DNA from: Helicobacter bilis ATCC 51630
Lineage (GTDB): Bacteria; Campylobacterota; Campylobacteria; Campylobacterales; Helicobacteraceae
Assembly: GCF_000686565.1 (NCBI RefSeq)
Contig: NZ_JMKW01000005.1
Location: forward strand, 1 to 64,000
DNA: 64,000 bases
Direction: 5' to 3'
Positions 17,089 to 26,281 of the stretch are shown piece by piece. A program made the translations under genes and the position numbers. A model generated the notes under the pieces. The model ran no database searches. It was given only the letters and a program-made list of their open reading frames with translations, and had not been told where the DNA came from. Within the stretch, counting starts at the first letter, position 1, and the number at the start of each line of letters is the position of its first letter.

Positions 17089-18194
17089 TTAAAATATTGT
17101 AAATTTCTTGATTATTTGAAAGACAAGACAGAATCTTAACGCTCCAAATATTTGTCTTTTTTCTTGGCTCTCTCGTTTAGTTTGAGATTCAATAGTCCTG
17201 TTTGCTTTTTTGGCAGTTATTTCTAGTGCTTTAATACTTTCTAAATACTCTTTTTCCACAGGACTTGGTGTTTTAGCTTGAAAATTTCTATATTCAATCT
17301 CCGCCTTTTCTCTAGCACGCTGTGTAGAGATGACCCCAGCATTCTCTAGCACCTCTCTCCCAGCACCACGAAGTATGCTGTCTAAATGCTCTATGTGGTC
17401 TTTCATAGTCTTTTTTCATTAGATTCTGCCTTTAATTCTGCTAAATCAAAATATGCACTGACAAGATTATTTAGTGTCTTTAATTCTTTACTATCTAGAC
17501 AGTTTTTAGCAATTGTAGTATCTGTCAAAGTAGGAAAATCACCCTTAAAGGTTTGCAACCCCATAAAATCTTTTTCGCTATCTGCCCTGTCGTATATGAT
17601 TTCTGCGGCAGTATGTCCTTGAGCAGCAAAGTGAAGTTTGTTTTGCACGACTTTAAAAAACTGCATAGAAGTCTCGCTCTTAGGGTCATAATCTATGCTT
17701 GTAGCATATAAATCAAGCACTTGCCTATATAGAACTTTTTCACTTGAGCGAATATCTTTAATGCGTTCTAGTAGCTCTTTGAAGTAGCTTTTGTGAGAGT
17801 TACCGCTATTTTAAGTTGTTCATCATCAAGCACAAAGCCTTTAACAATGTATTCTCTAAGGTTTTTTGTAGCCCATTGACGAAATGCTGTGGCAAGTTTA
17901 GAATTGACACGACAGCCAACAGCTATGATGGCGTCTAGGTTATATGTCTGTGTTAGATAATTTTTGCCATCATTGGCAGTTACCGAGAATTTCTCGGTAA
18001 CTGAATCCTTATCTAACTCTCCACTCTCAAAAATATTCTTTAAATGCAAAGGTATGTTATCGGTAGAGCAGTCAAAAGTTCTGCCATTTGCCTTTGTGTA
18101 AGCCAAATGGTCTCATCTTGCAGAGTTACTTTTACACTCGGTTTATCTCCATTGTTATAGACAATGATCTGCCCTTATTTTCGTTTTCATTCAT
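17089..18194 (-). pseudogene. rhuM: RhuM-family protein, multiply frameshifted
   Basis: RhuM-family proteins (first described as a Salmonella pathogenicity-island gene; function unclear) are about 330-345 residues. The family can be followed across four frames here. From 18194 comes an N-terminus continuing GQIIVYNNGDKPSVKVTL; then FDCSTDNIPLHLKNIFESGE and GCRVNSKLATAFRQWATKNL (17768-18106); then SYFKELLERIKDIRSSEK and ATSIDYDPKSE to HFAAQGHTAAEIIYDRADSE (17403-about 17775); and finally MKDHIEHLDSILRGAGREVL (17089-17406). The first three breaks can each be repaired by one base in a short run: AAG to AAAG after AAT, TTTT to TTTTT before GACTGC, AAAA to AAAAA before GCTACTTC. The last break needs a few bases. 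It is clearly dead as written. Confidence 0.8.
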
Positions 18195-18484
18195 TTTTCA
18201 AACCCTTTTGCATCTAGCCACGCATTGAGTGCTTGAGTGAAAATATAAGTCTGTGTCTCAATTCTTTTGGCGTTTTCGCTATTTTGATATCGTTTTAATC
18301 GCTCTATCAACTCTATTGGCAATAAAACACTAAAGACTTTATTATCCTTATTTTTGGATTCTGCTTTGCGTTTTAACTTTGGAACAGAATCTATCTTTGT
18401 AGCTCTGCCACCATTCTCAAATTCACTCTCACTTATTGCTTTACTCAGCAGTGGTTGTGTTGCTTGTTTTTTAAATCTACCCAT
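18191..18484 (-). CDS. Small ParA-partner-like DNA-binding protein (putative RHH)
   Basis: A 97-residue basic protein directly downstream of parA in the same direction. The C-terminal half (VFSVLLPIELIERLKRYQNSENAKR) looks like the strand-helix start of a ribbon-helix-helix fold, and the N-terminal half is a flexible basic arm. Together with parA this would be a small partition pair that stabilises the element. The gap to parA is 75 bp and contains repeated TAAAAATATTT-type words that might be the binding site. It overlaps rhuM by four bases. Confidence 0.55.
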   Translation of the reverse strand: MGRFKKQATQPLLSKAISESEFENGGRATKIDSVPKLKRKAESKNKDNKVFSVLLPIELIERLKRYQNSENAKRIETQTYIFTQALNAWLDAKGFEK

Positions 18485-18558
18485 TGTTAATCCTTATTTA
18501 AAAATCAAAATATTGTAAGTATTTTACAATAAAATTATTTACAATATTTTAAAAGTAT

Positions 18559-19293
18559 TTATAATGTTTTCCCAAACGCGACAATTTCCGCACACAAGGT
18601 ATTAAATTCATCTCTTGCCTTTGTGTCATCAAACTCATCTAGACTTTTACCATCAATTACCGCCCTCTTGTATGCTCTACGCTCATAAATGAGAGTTTCT
18701 AGCACAGCCACATCTTCTAGCTGTTTTTCCTTGATAGCAGATTCTACAAATTCTTTTAGCTCCGCTATTTCTCTACTTAAAAAAGGATTGGGGCTAATTT
18801 TATTAAGTAGAATCAAGCAATGCAACTTCGGGTTATTTTCCTTTGCTAGATTAAATACTTCCAACATTCTATCTAGCACGACTACATCATATTGGCTAGG
18901 AATCGTGGGGATAATAAGCAGATCTGCCTTATTCATTGCAATACGCATTTCCTTGCTATCAGCCCCAGAAGTATCAATAATCACACAATCATTCTTGTTT
19001 TCTTGTAAAGTGATTTCATCTTTAAGTGAGCTACCAATCTTGCTTACATTTGAAAAGAGTGGCTTTAATTCACTATCGCTCCTATTGTTACTGAAAATCT
19101 CACTGCTTCGCTGTGGATCTGCATCAATCAGTGTTACTCTATCGCCCTCTTTAGCAAGATAGCAAGCAAGATTTACTGCTATTGTCGTTTTCCCACTACC
19201 TGTTTCACCACAGATGATGACATTCTTACCATAGCTTACAACTCTGCTAATAAAGCTTTCATACTCGTGATTTTCATAAATTAAGTAGCTCAT
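18559..19293 (-). CDS. parA: ParA-family partition ATPase
   Basis: A 244-residue P-loop ATPase. Walker A occurs as GETGSGKTTIAVNLA (around residues 32-46), then LIDADPQRSSE and VIIDTSGAD for the A-prime and Walker B regions. ParA ATPases position plasmids or help maintain integrated elements. I prefer the ATG at 19293 to the upstream TTG at 19308. The start overlaps the end of the small HTH gene by 20 bases, implying an operon HTH-HTH-parA-RHH. The Walker A carries GETGSGK rather than the KGGxGK deviant motif of classical ParA, with Thr in place of the usual first Lys/Gly. The fold assignment is firm, but it is a variant subfamily. Confidence 0.8.
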   Translation of the reverse strand: MSYLIYENHEYESFISRVVSYGKNVIICGETGSGKTTIAVNLACYLAKEGDRVTLIDADPQRSSEIFSNNRSDSELKPLFSNVSKIGSSLKDEITLQENKNDCVIIDTSGADSKEMRIAMNKADLLIIPTIPSQYDVVVLDRMLEVFNLAKENNPKLHCLILLNKISPNPFLSREIAELKEFVESAIKEKQLEDVAVLETLIYERRAYKRAVIDGKSLDEFDDTKARDEFNTLCAEIVAFGKTL

Positions 19294-19531
19294 TGTCTTT
19301 TTGACCAAGTGTGTATGTGCTTGGCTCTATCTCACTAAAAAGCCCCTGTTTAGAAAAATCACTCATCACAAATATTGTGCGGCTAGGCTTTCTAATAGTG
19401 ATTGAAATATGATCGTTTTCTTTGTTTTTTCGCATTCTAAGTTTTTGTTGCTTACTGATACTAACGCCGAACTCTGCCTCTAGTTGTTTTGGGCTTAGCA
19501 CATTTGGGTTGCTTGGCTCTATTTTACGCAT
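19274..19531 (-). CDS. Small HTH DNA-binding protein
   Basis: An 85-residue protein with LSPKQLEAEFGVSISKQQKLRMRK followed by a beta segment ISITIRKPSRTIFVM. This is the helix-turn-helix plus wing pattern of AlpA/excisionase-like regulators. It follows a paralogous but frameshifted HTH gene (overlapping by 8 bases) and overlaps parA. It probably regulates the element operon or excision. Confidence 0.55.
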   Translation of the reverse strand: MRKIEPSNPNVLSPKQLEAEFGVSISKQQKLRMRKNKENDHISITIRKPSRTIFVMSDFSKQGLFSEIEPSTYTLGQKDNELLNL

Positions 19532-19746
19532 TGCGTGTTACCCTTTGTCTTTCTACCCATTCTATAATTTCGCTTCGCTTGTATCTAATACCTGCACCAG
19601 CGATTCTGTAATAGGGTAACGGATTTGATTCTTGGACTTTTTTTGTAACCTATATGTCTTCTTATACGCTCTTGCTGAACTACGCTAAGACCAATCCACT
19701 CTTCTAGCTGTTTTGGTGAGATAAACTCAGACATTTGTGTATTCAT
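19524..19746 (-). pseudogene. AlpA/excisionase-like HTH protein, frameshifted in an A run
   Basis: From the ATG at 19746 the frame reads MSEFISPKQLEEWIGLSVVQ, then a helix ending RRHIGYKK, and leaves the family at an A7 run. The next frame continues with NPLPYYRIAGAGIRYKRSE and IIEWVERQR, exactly the second half of an AlpA-type excisionase/regulator (wing plus IIEW helix). One base fewer, or two more, in the A run restores about 73 residues. It overlaps the start of the next HTH gene. The run may be phase-variable or the gene may be dead. Confidence 0.65.
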
Positions 19747-19875
19747 TTTGTATCCTTTTGTGTTTTATTGTTATTAACAATAATTAACATATTATAGTAA
19801 GAGAGTAAATGAGAGTTTTAAATTTGTTCTATTTTGTTACAATTTGCCTATCAATACGCACTAAAAAGGTTTTTT

Positions 19876-20544
19876 ATGAAATCAGAGCATAAAAAAAATG
19901 AAAAATTACGGAATCTGCGACTCTCTTTAGGTCTCTCTCAAAAGAAATTTGCCGAAAAATTAGGGCTTACAAGATCTCTGATTGCTGCTTATGAGACTGA
20001 GAAAAATCCCATTTCAAATAATGTGTTATTGCGAGTGAGTGAAATTTTTGGTATTAAAAATGAATATTTTGAATCTGAAATGACACCACAAGAAGCATTT
20101 GAAAAATATAGTATTAACCCTGCTGACATACTCAAGATAAATCCATTTGATGATATGGTTTGTTGCGTATATGAGAGTTTAGAAGATTATGCAGACAGGA
20201 ATCCTTTAGTTAAGGCAAATTTAAAAATTCAATTTCTTTCCTTATTGTTTGCGGCAAATACAGATGGAAATTATCACTTTATAAAGCTTAATAACTCCAC
20301 AAATGAGCCTTTTGCAAAAAACGGAGATATTCTTATTGTAGAAAGGCAGGGTAGAGCGGTTAATGGAGATTTTATTGTTGCAAAATTCCAAGAAAGTTAT
20401 ATCATTTTTCAATATTTTGTTGTTGGGATTGATGAAGCACTTTTTAAGGGGAGCAATAATATAGAAATCAAATTGAAAGGCAATGAAAGAGAACAGATAG
20501 AGATATTGGGCATTATTAAGCAAAAAATTTCTACTTCAATATAA
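19876..20544 (+). CDS. XRE-type repressor with C-terminal S24 (LexA/CI-like) domain
   Basis: About 222 residues. The N-terminal HTH is classic (LRNLRLSLGLSQKKFAEKLG, then SLIAAYETEKNPIS). The C-terminal part resembles the S24 peptidase fold of LexA/CI repressors: NNSTNEPFAKNGDILIVER, where the Ser would sit in STNEP in place of the common SMEP, and NGDFIVAKFQESYIIFQYF with the Lys. In phage-type repressors this domain self-cleaves during the SOS response. I chose the ATG at 19876 (AAGG upstream) over the longer reading from 19834. It is divergent from the HTH-parA operon, so it probably represses that operon and its own promoter in the shared 130-bp gap. Confidence 0.75.
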   Translation: MKSEHKKNEKLRNLRLSLGLSQKKFAEKLGLTRSLIAAYETEKNPISNNVLLRVSEIFGIKNEYFESEMTPQEAFEKYSINPADILKINPFDDMVCCVYESLEDYADRNPLVKANLKIQFLSLLFAANTDGNYHFIKLNNSTNEPFAKNGDILIVERQGRAVNGDFIVAKFQESYIIFQYFVVGIDEALFKGSNNIEIKLKGNEREQIEILGIIKQKISTSI

Positions 20545-20922
20545 AAAGTGCAAGAATCCATACATACAGCAATCTTGTATTTTTTTATTGCTTTTAGATA
20601 TAAAAAAATAATCCATAAGGCTTAAGCATTAAAAAGTGCTAAAATATCACAAAATAGGTGCTTGGAAAAGAAAAAAGCGAGATTTACACTTTATATTGTG
20701 CTTAAAAAAATCCATTAAATTTCAGCATTTTAACACACTTGAAATGCGTTGCACAAGTGCTTTAAGATATAAATTTGCTCTCTACACATACATTTTGAGT
20801 AAAAAGTGTGCTGATTGATGTTTGGCAAATATCATTATATGTGCAAGTTTTACAACTTTTGATTTTGATAAAATATTGCTTCAAATGGCGTATTTTAGGC
20901 ATAAAGAATTTAAAAAAAGAAA
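20545..20922. other. Non-coding gap between repressor and integrase remnant
   Basis: The gap is AT-rich. A weak inverted repeat (CAAGA near 20550, TCTTG near 20573) followed by a T run could terminate the repressor transcript. The single plus-strand frame here has no credible start or composition. I see nothing else. Confidence 0.4.
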
Positions 20923-21592
20923 CTAGATTTTAAAATCACACAAATTATTCAAATAATCCCCATACCACTGCATTAGCACTTCTTGCTGTTTGAGTGTGCT
21001 TTTCTCTCGCTCATAGGCATATTGTATAGCGTTGTTTGTTTTATGGGCAAGGGCAGATTCAATGGCATTATTTCCAACACCAAGCTTCAACAACTCCACT
21101 TCATTGATAGAACATATTGTCCTAAATGTCGCCCTAAATCCGTGTGTAGTTACTTTGCCATTCCATTTGCCTTTATTCAATCGCCTTAGAGCTTTGCTTA
21201 ATGTATCCCTATGAATATGTCCATCTTTACTGATAGTGGGGAATACAAAAGGGCTTTCTAATATACCAAAGTCTGCTTTTTGCAATTCTAAGATTCTTAA
21301 AGAGATACTTTTGCGTATTAAGCTCTCCACCACTTTGAACAATCTTTAACTTCTCGCACGCTTCTTTTCTAGCTTCAGCCACGATATAAATACCTTGTCT
21401 AAAGCGATTTAATGGTATATGCTTTTCTCGACCATTGTTGCAAATCCTAAGTGCAAAGCTTTTAACGTCACTTGGATTCACAAACAAGATAAGCTCACTA
21501 GGATTACCTAGCACAACACGATACCTTTTGTTTTTCGGCTCCAACCCTCTTGTGTCTTTGTCAAATAGAATCTTTGTGGCTATGCGACTCAT
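20923..21592 (-). pseudogene. Tyrosine recombinase (P4-type integrase) with internal deletion
   Basis: The N-terminal part (21227-21592) resembles the arm-binding domain of P4-like integrases (KDTRGLEPKNKRYRVVLG, then LRICNNGREKHIPLNRF). The C-terminal part (20923-21342) has the catalytic HGFRATFRT box and LAHKTNNAIQYAYERE near the end, where the nucleophilic Tyr is expected. The two frames overlap and the central core, including the first catalytic Arg region, is absent: about 100-200 residues are missing compared with a roughly 400-residue integrase. The remnant sits just beyond the 3' end of tRNA-Ser(GGA), the usual integration site for such enzymes. The element can no longer excise with this protein. 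Confidence 0.75.
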
Positions 21593-21675
21593 TATTTAGC
21601 CTTTATTGTAAGATTTTATGAAAGTATAACAAGTCCCCTTAAAAGTTCCCAAACCAAAAGAAAATAAACAAAAAC

Positions 21676-21746
21676 AAATGATAGTCAAATGAAAAGATAA
21701 GAGCCTTAAATAGCGGTATTTGGTAGTTATTTGAAAACAAATGAAA
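21676..21746. repeat. Three CAAATGA repeats between integrase remnant and tRNA
   Basis: CAAATGATA (21676), CAAATGAAA (21687) and CAAATGAAA (21738) lie between the integrase remnant and the tRNA 3' end. Their position fits arm-type integrase binding sites, but this is inference. Confidence 0.4.
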
Positions 21747-21758
21747 GAAAGGTAATCA

Positions 21759-21846
21759 TGGCAGAGGGGAAGGGATTCGAACCCTCGAAAGTTTGCACTT
21801 TACACGCGTTCCAGGCGTGCTCCTTCAACCACTCGGACACCCCTCT
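21759..21846 (-). tRNA. tRNA-Ser(GGA)
   Basis: The minus strand reads AGAGGGGTGTCCGAGTGG at the 5' end, an anticodon arm CACGC-CTGGAAC-GCGTG with anticodon GGA, a variable arm, a T arm with GGTTCGAATCC, and the 3' end CCCCTCTGCCA with CCA encoded. The 7-bp acceptor stem AGAGGGG/CCCCTCT pairs fully. It is 88 bases long, as expected for a long-variable-arm serine tRNA. It reads Ser UCC/UCU codons. Its 3' end faces the mobile element, making it the likely attachment site. Confidence 0.95.
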
Positions 21847-21916
21847 ATAAATTAAAAGATTTTACAAAACACGCAATTATAGCAAAAAATTACTTTTTTG
21901 CAAACTACGCTTACAT

Positions 21917-23407
21917 TTAATGTGAGATATTAATACCTGATAATAAATCTAACGCCCTAGGGCTTACTTCCGTATTATAGATATTTGTAACGCCCTCTAT
22001 CCTTGAAAGCAAGGTATTTTTCATTGCTACATTTGAGCTAAATGCCCCACCTATATGAAGCGTTGTAATACGCACCCCACCTAGTCTAATATCTTCCTGC
22101 TTATTGTTTATAACAGGTCTAACTCCCCATGCACTATGGGCTACAATAGCCCTTTGTGAGCCTTTGATATTGACATGCCCTAGATAAAGCATAATATGCC
22201 CCTTTAGCCAAATGATACTTGCAAAGGGCTTTGCATTTGCGATAATATACTCTTCTTTTTCACTCTCTGTCATTTTAGATAGATTCACAAATTGCCCTTT
22301 AAATTGTGCTTGTGCGGCAGAATTGCGTGGTAAAAAGATTCCAAATGATGCAAAGCTATCACGCGTAAAAGCACTGCAATCCCTATTGCCAAGCAAGCCG
22401 CCCCAACCATACTTCTGCCCTAGCATAGTATGAATGAGTGATGACATTTTTTCTTCACTAAAAGGCATGGGAAAATCTGAAAATAGATTAGGGTCAAACT
22501 CTACTTCACGAATTTGTGCGTAATTATCTATATCTTTGTAAAAGGTTATGAGTGTGTCATGTCGTTTATTGTAGGGGAAAATCTGTCCTACACGCGCATC
22601 AAGCACCCATTGATTCTGATAAGACAAGGGGATAAAATCCTTATTTGGAATCTTATAGGATTCAAAGCTAAGGATTCTTTTACGCATACTATCACTCACT
22701 AGTCCAACACTACGCGTATCAATCCAGCCATATACAAAAGGTCCCTGTATATGTGCATATCGCCCATCACTACTAAAGTGAGAAATCATTACAGGTGTGC
22801 CTTCAAATATAAAGCTATTTTGCCATCTATCAAATGGAAAATCATCTTTGTTTTTATAACGCGGCTTATGCGTTGGCACGGCTCTCACAGAAGTAGCTTG
22901 GACGATTATTCCAGCTTGTGGTTTGCGTAAAAATTCGCCTAAATTCATATTGCTTAGAATCTCTTCAAACTCATCAAGTGTATTAGGCAGAAGATTCTCA
23001 CCAACGCCAAGCAATGTTTTTATCCTTTGCTCGAGTGAAGCCATCTTTGCTTTATATTCTCTCTCTAGCTTCGCGTAATTTTTCGCATTTTTCTTTGGCG
23101 GCTTTTTCTTTAGCTCTTCTAGCTCTTTATGATAATTTAGGGCATTTTGCAGTGATGGCACGATATAAAATACAGAATCTTTATTGCTACTGATTTTATT
23201 TATATCCCACACAGCATAAAACTTTGCTAGATATTCTTCTTTGTTTGCTACATTAAGATTTTGTATTTGAAATGGCATAGATTCTGTTGGATTAAATTTT
23301 TGCGAATTATCTGTGCCAGAAAGTATATTAACATTAATGCCTTCTTGTGCTTGCAGGCTTGACAAACATACATATATTACAATAAGAATCTTGACAAAAG
23401 TTTTCAT
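21917..23407 (-). CDS. Secreted NlpC/P60 peptidase with SH3-type domain
   Basis: A 496-residue exported protein. A signal peptide (MKTFVKILIVIYVCLSSLQAQ) is followed by a long N-terminal region with a lysine-rich coiled coil (about residues 95-130), an SH3b-like domain (around GIIVQATSVRAVP to YGWIDTRSVGLV) and a C-terminal NlpC/P60 domain. The catalytic Cys lies in NRDCSAFTRD and the His in KGHIMLYLGH. Such enzymes cut the D-Glu-mDAP bond of peptidoglycan stem peptides. The gene follows the ArsC/Spx-like gene with a four-base overlap, so the two share an operon. The exact cell-shape or recycling role is not evident. Confidence 0.8.
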   Translation of the reverse strand: MKTFVKILIVIYVCLSSLQAQEGINVNILSGTDNSQKFNPTESMPFQIQNLNVANKEEYLAKFYAVWDINKISSNKDSVFYIVPSLQNALNYHKELEELKKKPPKKNAKNYAKLEREYKAKMASLEQRIKTLLGVGENLLPNTLDEFEEILSNMNLGEFLRKPQAGIIVQATSVRAVPTHKPRYKNKDDFPFDRWQNSFIFEGTPVMISHFSSDGRYAHIQGPFVYGWIDTRSVGLVSDSMRKRILSFESYKIPNKDFIPLSYQNQWVLDARVGQIFPYNKRHDTLITFYKDIDNYAQIREVEFDPNLFSDFPMPFSEEKMSSLIHTMLGQKYGWGGLLGNRDCSAFTRDSFASFGIFLPRNSAAQAQFKGQFVNLSKMTESEKEEYIIANAKPFASIIWLKGHIMLYLGHVNIKGSQRAIVAHSAWGVRPVINNKQEDIRLGGVRITTLHIGGAFSSNVAMKNTLLSRIEGVTNIYNTEVSPRALDLLSGINISH

Positions 23408-23745
23408 AGCAACTCTTCTAAATGTTGTAATCCAGTAGTAGCTTTTTGTATCACACCATTATCATAGCTTACAATAAGTGGTCGCTTTATCACGCTTAGA
23501 TTCTGCAACACAACTTCAGGCGTTATATCCTTTATGCCTTGCTCTTTTAGCTTTTTGTAAGTCGTGCCTTTAGTGTTTATGAGTTTCTCTAAGCTTATAC
23601 ATTCAAGTATAGCCTTTAAAGATTCTAAGTCTAACCTCTCTTTTTTAAAATCATGAAATCTGTATGCTATATCATTTTCATCTAAAAAGGTAAATGCTTT
23701 TTTCATGCTATTGCAATTTTTAATGCCATATACTATTAACTCCAT
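23404..23745 (-). CDS. ArsC/Spx-family thioredoxin-fold protein (YffB-like)
   Basis: A 113-residue protein with the N-terminal strand MELIVYGIKNCNSMKKA (a single Cys in place of CxxC, as in YffB/ArsC), then FHDFKKERLD and LINTKGTTYKKL, and a C-terminal VIKRPLIV with the cis-Pro region. This is the ArsC/Spx fold. YffB-type proteins are thought to be glutathione- or thiol-dependent reductases; a role in arsenate resistance is unlikely without other ars genes. Its stop overlaps the start of the NlpC/P60 gene. Confidence 0.75.
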   Translation of the reverse strand: MELIVYGIKNCNSMKKAFTFLDENDIAYRFHDFKKERLDLESLKAILECISLEKLINTKGTTYKKLKEQGIKDITPEVVLQNLSVIKRPLIVSYDNGVIQKATTGLQHLEELL

Positions 23746-24069
23746 TGTATCCCTTGTATGCGAAATTGGCTATATAAAGCAAAAAGCTTACCATTTGTCA
23801 TATTAATTCTATGCAAAAGTATAAAAAGCATTTTTATTTTCCATCATCGCTGTGTTTATTTCTGTTTGTATCAATAAACTACAATATAAAACACAAATGA
23901 TACTTTTTTACACATGCTTATAATTTTGAGTAAAAAAGTATTTCATTTTTACAGAAAAAATGCTTTTTTATATATTATATAGCTAACTCGTGTGCTTGGC
24001 AACTTGATTTACAGAATGTCAAAATGAATTCGCTAAGGCAGGATATTTTACATTAAACATTAAAGGGTA

Positions 24070-26229
24070 ATGATGAATGGTATGAGTAAGATTCTATGGA
24101 TAGCCATAGCAGTCATTGGAGCATGCTGCTTTGGTGTGTTAGCATTGCATAATGGCGAAAAGATTTCCGCACTCTATCTTGTTGTCGCTGCGATTTGTAT
24201 CTATTCTATCGCATATCGCTTTTATAGTGCTTTTATAGCAAATAAAGTGTTAGGACTTGATAGTAAAAGGGCTACACCCGCAGTTTTAAATAATGATGGG
24301 CAAAACTTTGTGCCAACGCATAAAGTCGTGTTATTTGGACATCATTTTGCCGCTATTGCTGGGGCTGGACCGCTTGTAGGACCTATCCTTGCGGCACAAA
24401 TGGGCTATTTACCATCTATGATATGGATTTTAGTAGGTGGCTGTTTGGCTGGAGCGGTGCATGATTTTGTCGTGCTATTTATCTCATCTCGCCGCAATGG
24501 TAGATCACTAGGTGAAATGATAAAAGAAGAGATGGGTAGCACCATTGGTAGCTTTGCTATGCTTGCTATTTTTGGAATCATGCTTATTATTATCGCCATT
24601 CTTGCGATGGTTGTAGTAAAAGCCTTAGCAGATTCTCCATGGGGGACATTTACCATTGCTATGACTATACCTATTGCTATGTTTATGGGTATATATATGA
24701 GATTTTTACGACCGGGCTGTGTTGGTGAAGCTAGTATTATTGGCTTTGTGTTGCTTATGTTTGCACTTTATTATGGACAAGTTGTCGCACAAGATCCAGT
24801 TTTATCAAGCTATTTTCATTTTAAAGAAACAACACTTGCCTTAATCATTATGGGATATGGCTTTGTTGCGGCAGTTTTACCTGTATGGCTACTGCTTGCA
24901 CCAAGAGATTATTTAAGTACATTTTTAAAGATTGGGGTTATCGTAATTATGGCGGTAGCTATCCTTATTGTTGCCCCTGATTTGCAAATGCCAAAATTCA
25001 CACAATACACTGATGGCACTGGTCATGTGTTTGCTGGTAAGCTTTTCCCATTCTTATTTATTACTATTGCATGTGGTGCTATAAGTGGATTCCATGCTTT
25101 AATCAGCTCTGGGACTACGCCAAAAATGCTTGAGAATGAAACACATGCTAGAATGGTTGGCTATGGCTCTATGCTTATGGAATCTGCTGTTGCGATTATG
25201 GCTCTAATTGCTGCGTGTATCTTGCAGCCGGGCTTATATTTTGCTATCAATTCCCCTGCTATTGCTATTGGCACAGATGCAGTAAGTGTAGCACGGACTA
25301 TATCTAGCTGGGGCTTTGTAGTGAATCCACAAGACATTACAGAGCTTGCAAAAAATATCGGTGAAAATACTATATTAAGCCGCACAGGCGGTGCGCCAAC
25401 CTTTGCAATAGGACTTGCTACTATCATTTCTCAAGTGCCACTTTTTTCAGCGGCTTCCATGTCGTTTTGGTATCACTTTGCCATTTTGTTTGAAGCACTC
25501 TTTATTCTTACCGCTGTTGATGCTGGGACACGCACATGTCGCTTTATGGTGCAGGATATTTTAGGTAATGTATATAAGCCTTTAGGGAATCTAGAATCTA
25601 TTCCTGCTGGTTTGATTGCTACTGGACTTTGTGTAGCTGGCTGGGGATATTTCCTTTATCAAGGGGCAATTGATCCAAAAGGTGGCATTTATACGCTGTG
25701 GCCGCTCTTTGGTGTAAGTAATCAAATGTTAGCTGCTATGGCATTACTACTTGTAATGGCAATCCTTTTCAAAATGGGAAGAGGCAGATATGCTTGGGTT
25801 GTAGCTATGCCTGTAACATTTGTGCTTATTGCTACACTCTATGCTGGAGTGCAAAAAGTGCTTCCTGCAAATGGCGAAAAGATACATGATGCAGTAAGCC
25901 ATGTAGCCTTTGTGCAGAATACAAATGCAAAGATAGCCGCCCTAGAGCAAACAAATAAAGACTTAAAAGATGGAAAGGCTAATCCTACACTTACAATGGA
26001 AGGCAAAAGTCTGCAAGAATTGCGTGAAATGGAAATAGCAAAGAATGAGCAAGATATAGCAGGTATGAAGCAAGGCGTGATTAATAACTCTATTAATGCG
26101 ATACTTTGTATATTCTTCATGTTTGTAACCTTGCTTGTGCTTATCCAAGCCCTACGGATCGCAAGGCAATCTAGTGGCGGACAGCTTAGCTATCCATTAC
26201 GAGAAGAACCTTATGTAGCGATGAAGTAG
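24070..26229 (+). CDS. cstA: Carbon starvation protein CstA (peptide/pyruvate transporter)
   Basis: A 719-residue inner-membrane protein with about 16-18 hydrophobic helices. Family landmarks include VVLFGHHFAAIAGAGPLVGP near residue 80, GAVHDFVVLFISSRR, the CGAISGFHALISSGTTPK loop and a C-terminal cytoplasmic or periplasmic insertion rich in charged residues. In Campylobacter and Helicobacter CstA takes up peptides and possibly pyruvate under nutrient limitation. AAAGGG lies upstream; the ATG at 24073 is an equally good start. It is a single gene with a 324-bp upstream gap rich in TATA-type words, and a strong hairpin follows the stop. Confidence 0.92.
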   Translation: MMNGMSKILWIAIAVIGACCFGVLALHNGEKISALYLVVAAICIYSIAYRFYSAFIANKVLGLDSKRATPAVLNNDGQNFVPTHKVVLFGHHFAAIAGAGPLVGPILAAQMGYLPSMIWILVGGCLAGAVHDFVVLFISSRRNGRSLGEMIKEEMGSTIGSFAMLAIFGIMLIIIAILAMVVVKALADSPWGTFTIAMTIPIAMFMGIYMRFLRPGCVGEASIIGFVLLMFALYYGQVVAQDPVLSSYFHFKETTLALIIMGYGFVAAVLPVWLLLAPRDYLSTFLKIGVIVIMAVAILIVAPDLQMPKFTQYTDGTGHVFAGKLFPFLFITIACGAISGFHALISSGTTPKMLENETHARMVGYGSMLMESAVAIMALIAACILQPGLYFAINSPAIAIGTDAVSVARTISSWGFVVNPQDITELAKNIGENTILSRTGGAPTFAIGLATIISQVPLFSAASMSFWYHFAILFEALFILTAVDAGTRTCRFMVQDILGNVYKPLGNLESIPAGLIATGLCVAGWGYFLYQGAIDPKGGIYTLWPLFGVSNQMLAAMALLLVMAILFKMGRGRYAWVVAMPVTFVLIATLYAGVQKVLPANGEKIHDAVSHVAFVQNTNAKIAALEQTNKDLKDGKANPTLTMEGKSLQELREMEIAKNEQDIAGMKQGVINNSINAILCIFFMFVTLLVLIQALRIARQSSGGQLSYPLREEPYVAMK

Positions 26230-26255
26230 ATATTCTTATAACTTAATTGTTGCGG

Positions 26256-26281
26256 TATTAGAATCTAAGTAGATTCTAATA
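26256..26281 (+). terminator. Hairpin downstream of cstA built from the AGAATCT word
   Basis: TATTAGAATCT, loop AAGT, AGATTCTAATA: a perfect 11-bp inverted repeat 27 bases after the cstA stop. No long U tail follows, but its position suggests a terminator. It is made from two inverted copies of the window's most abundant heptamer. The rest of the gap 26282-26782 shows nothing I can name. Confidence 0.5.

Noticed and set aside
20636-20818. Plus-strand 60-codon frame between repressor and integrase
   Set aside because: No ribosome binding site, odd composition and no recognisable motif.
12200-21846. All frameshifts being sequencing errors
   Set aside because: More than 35 kb of core genes in the same window, including mfd (3.4 kb), cstA and leuA, are unbroken; errors should have hit them too. 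Kept open only for the CTTG(G)CCAA sites.
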